Assembly (NCBI RefSeq): GCF_000720425.1
Contig: NZ_JOAJ01000018.1
Coordinates: forward strand, 1 to 27,693
Length of the DNA: 27,693 bases
Reading direction: 5' to 3'
Source of the DNA: Nocardia rhamnosiphila NBRC 108938
GTDB taxonomy: Bacteria; Actinomycetota; Actinomycetes; Mycobacteriales; Mycobacteriaceae
The position numbers and the translations under genes are program-made. Positions 24,702 through 27,693 of the stretch are shown here, in pieces. The notes beneath the pieces were generated by a model. It did no database searches, had not been told where the DNA came from, and saw only the letters and a program-made list of their open reading frames with translations. Each line of letters starts with the position of its first letter. The first letter of the stretch is position 1.

Positions 24702-24838
24702 TCGTCGTACTCGGCGACGGCCGGCTGCTGGAGGTCGGGACGCACACCGAGCTGCTCGCCCGCGACGACGGGGCCTATCGCGCCCTGTGGGCGGCCTATG
24801 TGGGGCAGAGCGCGCAGGATTCGGCTCCCGTGCGCTGA
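24668..24838 (+). pseudogene. C-terminal remnant of an ABC exporter ATPase domain
   Basis: This frame reads HRLATAADSDLIVVLGDGRL, LEVGTHTELLARDDGAYRAL and ends at TGA 24838. It is the H-loop-to-C-terminus segment of an ABC exporter nucleotide-binding domain (canonical context IAHRL...AD.I.VLD.GR..E.GTH.ELL...G.Y..L). No Walker A, Walker B or signature motif exists upstream; instead a ROK-type HTH precedes it. The remnant keeps 56 codons in frame, so the deletion is likely recent. Confidence 0.65.
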
Positions 24839-24841
24839 TCG

Positions 24842-24880
24842 CCCGCCGCCCGGTTCGAGGCGGCCGGACCGGGCGGCGGG
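24842..24880 (+). terminator. Hairpin, 12-bp perfect stem
   Basis: cccgccgcccgg (24842-24853) pairs with ccgggcggcggg (24869-24880) around a 15-nt loop, four bases after the ABC remnant stop. It is likely the original terminator of the lost exporter operon. Confidence 0.6.
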
Positions 24881-24894
24881 TCCGTGGACCCGCC

Positions 24895-24940
24895 TCGCTG
24901 CCGCTGCCGCTGCCGCTGCCGCTGCCGCTGCTGCTGCTGC
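24895..24940. repeat. (CTGCCG)n microsatellite
   Basis: Five CTGCCG hexamers followed by CTG trinucleotides. No reading frame in it is supported by context; it is a slippage-prone simple repeat. Confidence 0.8.
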
Positions 24941-24985
24941 CGGATCGAGTCCGCGCAGTCCACTACGTGGTGTTCGCGGCGCGAA

Positions 24986-25399
24986 TCACGAAGGAACCTC
25001 GGTGGCGATGGTGCCGTCCACGACCTCGGCCAGCATCCGGCCCCATTCCGGATAGGTGCGCACCTTCTGCAGGTGCAGGTCTTCGATCTTCGCGGTCAGG
25101 TCGGGGTCGGGGTCATCGGAGAAGCGGACCGCGGACAGGCGGGCGAAATACGGCAGGATATCCGGATCGCCGGCAAGGTGCACCGGGTCGTGCAGGTACC
25201 GCTCGAGCGCGGCGAGGTCGGCGACCGCGGCGCTGTAGGCGTGGGTGAAACCGTCGCGCGGGTCACCGATATCGCGGCCGACCACGCCGAATTCCACCGA
25301 TTCGACGCGCGCGGTCCGGCGCATCCGCTCCAGTACCCCGGCCTGTTCGTCCGGTGAGACACCGTCTTTGAAGCTGAACCGCAGGATGTTGACTATCAC
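24986..25399 (-). CDS. Dabb (stress-responsive A/B barrel) domain protein
   Basis: 137 residues from the GTG at 25399, with CGGAGG six bases upstream; the frame is open further but overlaps the promoter. The Dabb pattern is visible: VIVNILRFSFKDGVSPDEQA at the start, RTARVESVEFGVVGRDIGD, FTHAYSAAVADLAALERYLH and DPVHL. Such proteins are small dimers of the dimeric alpha-beta barrel fold, some catalytic in polyketide-like cyclisation, most of unknown role. A consensus promoter and two operators for the divergent TetR lie upstream. Confidence 0.85.
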   Translation of the reverse strand: MIVNILRFSFKDGVSPDEQAGVLERMRRTARVESVEFGVVGRDIGDPRDGFTHAYSAAVADLAALERYLHDPVHLAGDPDILPYFARLSAVRFSDDPDPDLTAKIEDLHLQKVRTYPEWGRMLAEVVDGTIATEVPS

Positions 25400-25414
25400 T
25401 GAATACCTCCGAAA

Positions 25415-25432
25415 TTGAACCAGTGGGATCAG
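25415..25432 (-). promoter_or_regulatory. Operator copy 2 (degenerate TTGAACC-N4-GGTTCAA)
   Basis: TTGAACC-agtg-GGATCAG keeps one perfect half-site and 5 of 7 bases of the other, with the same 4-bp spacing as the perfect copy at 25471. It lies at the presumed transcription start of the Dabb gene and overlaps its -10 box. Confidence 0.55.
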
Positions 25433-25458
25433 AGTAACGGTCGTGTGGGTATTGTCAA
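25431..25458 (-). promoter_or_regulatory. Dabb gene promoter, TTGACA-N16-TACTCT
   Basis: On the minus strand a perfect -35 TTGACA (25453-25458) and -10 TACTCT (25431-25436) are 16 bp apart, about 32 bp before the GTG start. It is the clearest consensus promoter in the window. Confidence 0.7.
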
Positions 25459-25470
25459 CGGTATGGATTT

Positions 25471-25488
25471 TTGAACCGGCAGGTTCAA
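25471..25488. promoter_or_regulatory. Operator copy 1, perfect inverted repeat TTGAACC-ggca-GGTTCAA
   Basis: Perfect 7-4-7 inverted repeat between the divergent Dabb and TetR genes. It overlaps the -35 of the TetR promoter (TTCAAT at 25484-25489) and lies 13 bp upstream of the -35 of the Dabb promoter. Binding here would control both genes. Confidence 0.75.
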
Positions 25489-25511
25489 TCATGTGGGACG
25501 GGCGTTACCAT
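25484..25511 (+). promoter_or_regulatory. TetR gene promoter, TTCAAT-N16-TACCAT, leaderless
   Basis: -35 TTCAAT and -10 TACCAT (25506-25511) are 16 bp apart, and the GTG at 25518 lies six bases after the -10. The transcript would begin at the start codon, giving a leaderless mRNA. Confidence 0.5.
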
Positions 25512-25517
25512 GGGAGC

Positions 25518-26189
25518 GTGCGTGCGCGAGTGGAGGACGGCCCGGTCTCCGGCCGGATCGATAAGCGGCGGGCGATTCTCGACGCGGCCTTCGCCGTATT
25601 CGCCCGGCTGGGTTACGAAAAGGCCTGCGTCCGGGAGATCGCCGACGAAGCCGGGGTGGCCAAACCGACCGTCTACAACCACATGACCGATAAGGAGAGC
25701 CTGCTGCGGGAGGCGCTCGTCACGGCGGCCGACCGGGTGGGCGCCGACTGCCTGGCCGCCGTGGAACGCCTGCGCAATCCGGGCGCCGACCTCACCGCGG
25801 CGCTGGAGGATACGGCCCGGCGGCTGCTGCGCATCTGTGCCGGGGATACCTCGCACGCCTTGCGCCGGCTCAGTGCCGCACAGGCCAACCGGCTGCCCGA
25901 TCTCGTGGTCCTCGTCCGTGAGCGCACGGCGACCGCGACACTGGACGCGCTCACCGACCGCCTGGGCCTGCTCGCGCTGTCCGGGAGATTGCGCATCACC
26001 GACCCCGCCATCGCGGCCGAACAATTCCTCGCGCTGCTCACCGGTCCGCTGGAGAACCGGTCCGCCCACGGCACCCGTAAAGTCCCGCCCGCCGAACTCC
26101 GGGCGATCGCCACCGCCGCGGTCCGGACGTTCCTGGCGGCCTACGGAACCGGCGCCGACCGACCGGAGAGTCCGCCCGGGCCACGGTGA
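25518..26189 (+). CDS. TetR-family regulator divergent from the Dabb gene
   Basis: 223 residues from the GTG at 25518, chosen because the promoter at 25484-25511 places transcription start at this codon; the frame upstream crosses the operator. The HTH region is RRAILDAAFAVFARLGYEKA, then REIADEAGVAKPTVYNHMTD. The C-terminal half (ADRVGADCLAAVERLRNPGA, LLRICAGDTSHALRRLSAAQ) resembles TetR_C_7/AefR-like domains. It probably represses the Dabb gene and itself through the TTGAACC sites. The stop is 18 bp from the convergent HxlR gene. Confidence 0.9.
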   Translation: MRARVEDGPVSGRIDKRRAILDAAFAVFARLGYEKACVREIADEAGVAKPTVYNHMTDKESLLREALVTAADRVGADCLAAVERLRNPGADLTAALEDTARRLLRICAGDTSHALRRLSAAQANRLPDLVVLVRERTATATLDALTDRLGLLALSGRLRITDPAIAAEQFLALLTGPLENRSAHGTRKVPPAELRAIATAAVRTFLAAYGTGADRPESPPGPR

Positions 26190-26207
26190 GTCCGGCTGAG
26201 CGCACGG

Positions 26208-26588
26208 TCAGCGGGTACGGCGCAGCGGCGGATCGGCGCCCTCGGGGACACGGAGTTCGTCGCCGTGGTCGCGCACCCAGGCGGCCAGGGCGCGCAACGG
26301 CCCGTCCACCAGACTGACGCCCAGCTCGGTCAGCCGGTATTCCACCGCGGGCGGTGCGTCCGGCTCGGGTCGCCGGGCGATCAGGCCGCGGCTGAGCAGC
26401 CGGCGCAGCGCCTCGGTGAGCGTTTTGTCGCGGATGCCGCCGATCCCGGTGCGCAAGTCGACTCGTCGCCGGGGGCCGTCGGCGAGGGCGGCGAGGATCA
26501 CCGGGTCCCAAGTGTGGGCGAACAGGTCGAGTGCGCCCCGCAGCCGGCAGTCGGCGATCGGGTCGGAGCGGTCGTGGTAATCGGTCAT
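26208..26588 (-). CDS. HxlR-family winged-HTH regulator
   Basis: 126 residues from the ATG at 26588 (MTDYHDRSDPIADCRLRGAL). The HxlR pattern is present: ADCRLRGALDLFAHTWDPVI with the conserved N-terminal Cys that serves as a thiol sensor in redox-responsive members, then LRTGIGGIRDKTLTEALRRL, GLIARRPEPDAPPAVEYRLT, and ELGVSLVDGPLRALAAWV. It is divergent from the F420-oxidoreductase-like gene across a perfect 20-bp palindrome, so that gene is its probable target. Confidence 0.9.
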   Translation of the reverse strand: MTDYHDRSDPIADCRLRGALDLFAHTWDPVILAALADGPRRRVDLRTGIGGIRDKTLTEALRRLLSRGLIARRPEPDAPPAVEYRLTELGVSLVDGPLRALAAWVRDHGDELRVPEGADPPLRRTR

Positions 26589-26611
26589 CGCCCACCAGCA
26601 TCGCGGTCCGG

Positions 26612-26631
26612 TACGCACCGATCGGTGCGTA
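26612..26631. promoter_or_regulatory. 20-bp perfect palindrome, HxlR operator
   Basis: TACGCACCGATCGGTGCGTA is exactly its own reverse complement and lies 24 bp upstream of the HxlR start, between it and the divergent reductase gene. It is a strong candidate for the HxlR dimer site controlling both genes. Confidence 0.7.
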
Positions 26632-26685
26632 TCCCGCTCCCTACGGTAGCCCTCGCACAGGTTCGCGACGACGGAGGAGACGAGG

Positions 26686-27321
26686 GTGCGGATAGCGATT
26701 CTGGGAACGGGTCATCTGGCCGGAGCACTGGGCGGATGCTGGGTTCGGGCGGGTCACCGGGTCACCGTCGCGGGACGGTCCCCGGAGAAGGCGGCGGCGC
26801 TGGCCCGGCGGCTCGGTGGCGTGACCCGCTCGGCTCCGGCCCGGGAGGCGATACGCGGAGCGGACGCGGTCCTGCTCGCGGTGCCCTGGGACGCGGCGGG
26901 GGCGGTGCTGGCGGCCGCCGGTGGCAGCGGCGGAGGTCTGGCGGGGATACCGATCATCGACCCGACCAACCCGGTCGAACACGGGGTGGGTGTGGTGCTG
27001 GGCCCCACGGGCGGATCGAATGCCGAACGGATCGCCGCGGCGGCGCCGGGTGGCCTGGTGGTGAAGGGTTTCCATCTGGTGCCGTCCACGCAGTGGGGGG
27101 TGGCCGGTACGGCGACGACCGTTGTCCTGTGCGGGGACGATCCGGACGCGCTGCGCGTGGTCGAAACGCTGGTGCGCGATGCCGGGGCGGAACCGGCCGT
27201 GGTGGGGCCACTGGCCCGGGCGCGGCAACTCGAAGAGGTGGCGGGGCTGTTCATCACGCTGGCGTTCGCCGGAGTCGACCCGCGGACCGTGGCGCCGGGC
27301 CTGCCGCCGGTGCGCTCGTGA
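26686..27321 (+). CDS. F420/NADP-oxidoreductase-like Rossmann protein
   Basis: 211 residues, GTG at 26686 after GGAGGAGAC. The N-terminal Rossmann motif RIAILGTGHLAGALGGCWVR and the NADP-phosphate-binding VTVAGRSPEKAAAL (about 26-39) match the F420_oxidored family (PF03807), with ADAVLLAVPWDAAGAVLAA and PIIDPTNPVE as further typical segments. Such enzymes reduce NADP with F420H2 or are redox enzymes of unknown substrate. Regulation is probably by the divergent HxlR protein, which in similar pairs responds to electrophiles or diamide-type stress. Confidence 0.88.
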   Translation: MRIAILGTGHLAGALGGCWVRAGHRVTVAGRSPEKAAALARRLGGVTRSAPAREAIRGADAVLLAVPWDAAGAVLAAAGGSGGGLAGIPIIDPTNPVEHGVGVVLGPTGGSNAERIAAAAPGGLVVKGFHLVPSTQWGVAGTATTVVLCGDDPDALRVVETLVRDAGAEPAVVGPLARARQLEEVAGLFITLAFAGVDPRTVAPGLPPVRS

Positions 27322-27650
27322 ACGCGGGCACGAGGCATACTCCGCCGCCCCGGGCGAGCGTAACGAAGCGGTTGCTGCGTCCGGGGTCGTCGAGTTCCTT
27401 GTTCGGCGCGTCCGGCGACGAACCGTTCCACAGGTGGCCGGCGCTTCTCTCCTTTCAACCGCTCGGCGTGCCACGTGTTCGCCGCCCTGGTGCGAGTCCG
27501 CCGGCCGGTCGTCGCCGGCATCCATGAAGGCTCGAGCGAGTGCGTTGGCGGTTCTCGGAATTTTCTAGCGGCGATGACTTCCGGGGCGGTGCGCCGTCGT
27601 ATCGGTTGAACGCGCCACCGACCCGGCGCGACCGACCCGAAGGACCGGAA
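27322..27650. other. 329-bp gap without a recognised gene
   Basis: No frame is supported. The region includes an AT-richer stretch (ggaattttctag, about 27557-27568) that may hold the promoter of the next gene. Several long overlapping frames on both strands have random composition. Confidence 0.5.
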
Positions 27651-27693
27651 ATGACCACCACCAGCCCCACCGCCCACCTTTCCGCCGACGTCG
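27651..27693 (+). CDS. Start of a gene, 3' partial
   Basis: The ATG at 27651 has GAAGGA seven bases upstream and reads MTTTSPTAHLSADV before the window ends. Too little is visible to name a product. Confidence 0.5.
   Translation, partial: MTTTSPTAHLSADV

Noticed and set aside
24895..24940. Leucine-rich or proline-rich coding tract
   Set aside because: It is a simple CTGCCG repeat outside any supported gene.
26265..27527. 420-residue plus-strand frame over HxlR and the F420-like gene
   Set aside because: Gly/Arg-rich shadow overlapping two recognisable genes.

Overview
The window is a high-GC actinobacterial chromosome segment. Codon third positions are mostly G or C, GTG starts and leaderless-looking promoters are common, and TetR regulators are abundant. 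A CYP125-type steroid P450, an NPCBM-like lipid/wall-side protein and a DUF2252 protein point to the Mycobacteriales, most likely Nocardia or a close relative. The genus is an inference; there is no rRNA in the window.

Layout. 1-1416: the 3' part of a gene for a highly repetitive protein (Gly-Ser block, short hydrophobic segment, TTPPG/VTPPG block, Gly-Thr block, acidic block, PPGEGQ block), followed by about 680 bp without genes. 2094-4405: a TetR repressor divergent from a 14-TM DHA2 drug exporter, with two inverted-repeat operators between them and a strong bidirectional terminator after the exporter. 4489-7390 (minus strand): VOC protein, then TetR (overlapping stop and start), then a DEAD-box RNA helicase. 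7677-9726: an NPCBM-type membrane-anchored protein, a possible Cys-enzyme/toxin-like protein with an NCWE motif, and a DUF1540 protein. 9727-12079: a CYP125-family P450 translationally coupled to a TetR regulator; a 69-bp tandem duplication before the P450 start creates two 18-codon leader ORFs. 12094-13765: a two-domain ABM-like protein and a secreted alpha/beta hydrolase.

13810-17217: a TIGR03364-type FAD oxidoreductase (phosphonate-associated family) and a HutC-type GntR regulator, apparently once divergent neighbours. A solo TnpB element now separates them, and its right end / omega-RNA region overlaps the present start of the GntR reading frame. 17361-19514: a second P450 and a convergent AraC regulator. 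19924-20852: an overlapping trio of a 29-residue membrane peptide, an ECF sigma factor and a YgaP-like membrane protein with four cysteines. 20973-22794: an HSL-type esterase and an O-methyltransferase. 22952-24415: a DUF2252 protein. 24537-24838: a scar joining the first part of a ROK-type regulator to the last part of an ABC exporter. 24986-26189: a Dabb-domain protein divergent from a TetR, with clear operators. 26208-27321: an HxlR regulator divergent from an F420/NADP-oxidoreductase-like protein across a perfect 20-bp palindrome. A new gene starts at 27651.

Overall this is an accessory/secondary-metabolism region made of small regulator-plus-enzyme modules, with signs of rearrangement (TnpB element, gene-fusion scar, tandem duplications). 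No classical defence system, CRISPR array, prophage or RNA gene is visible.
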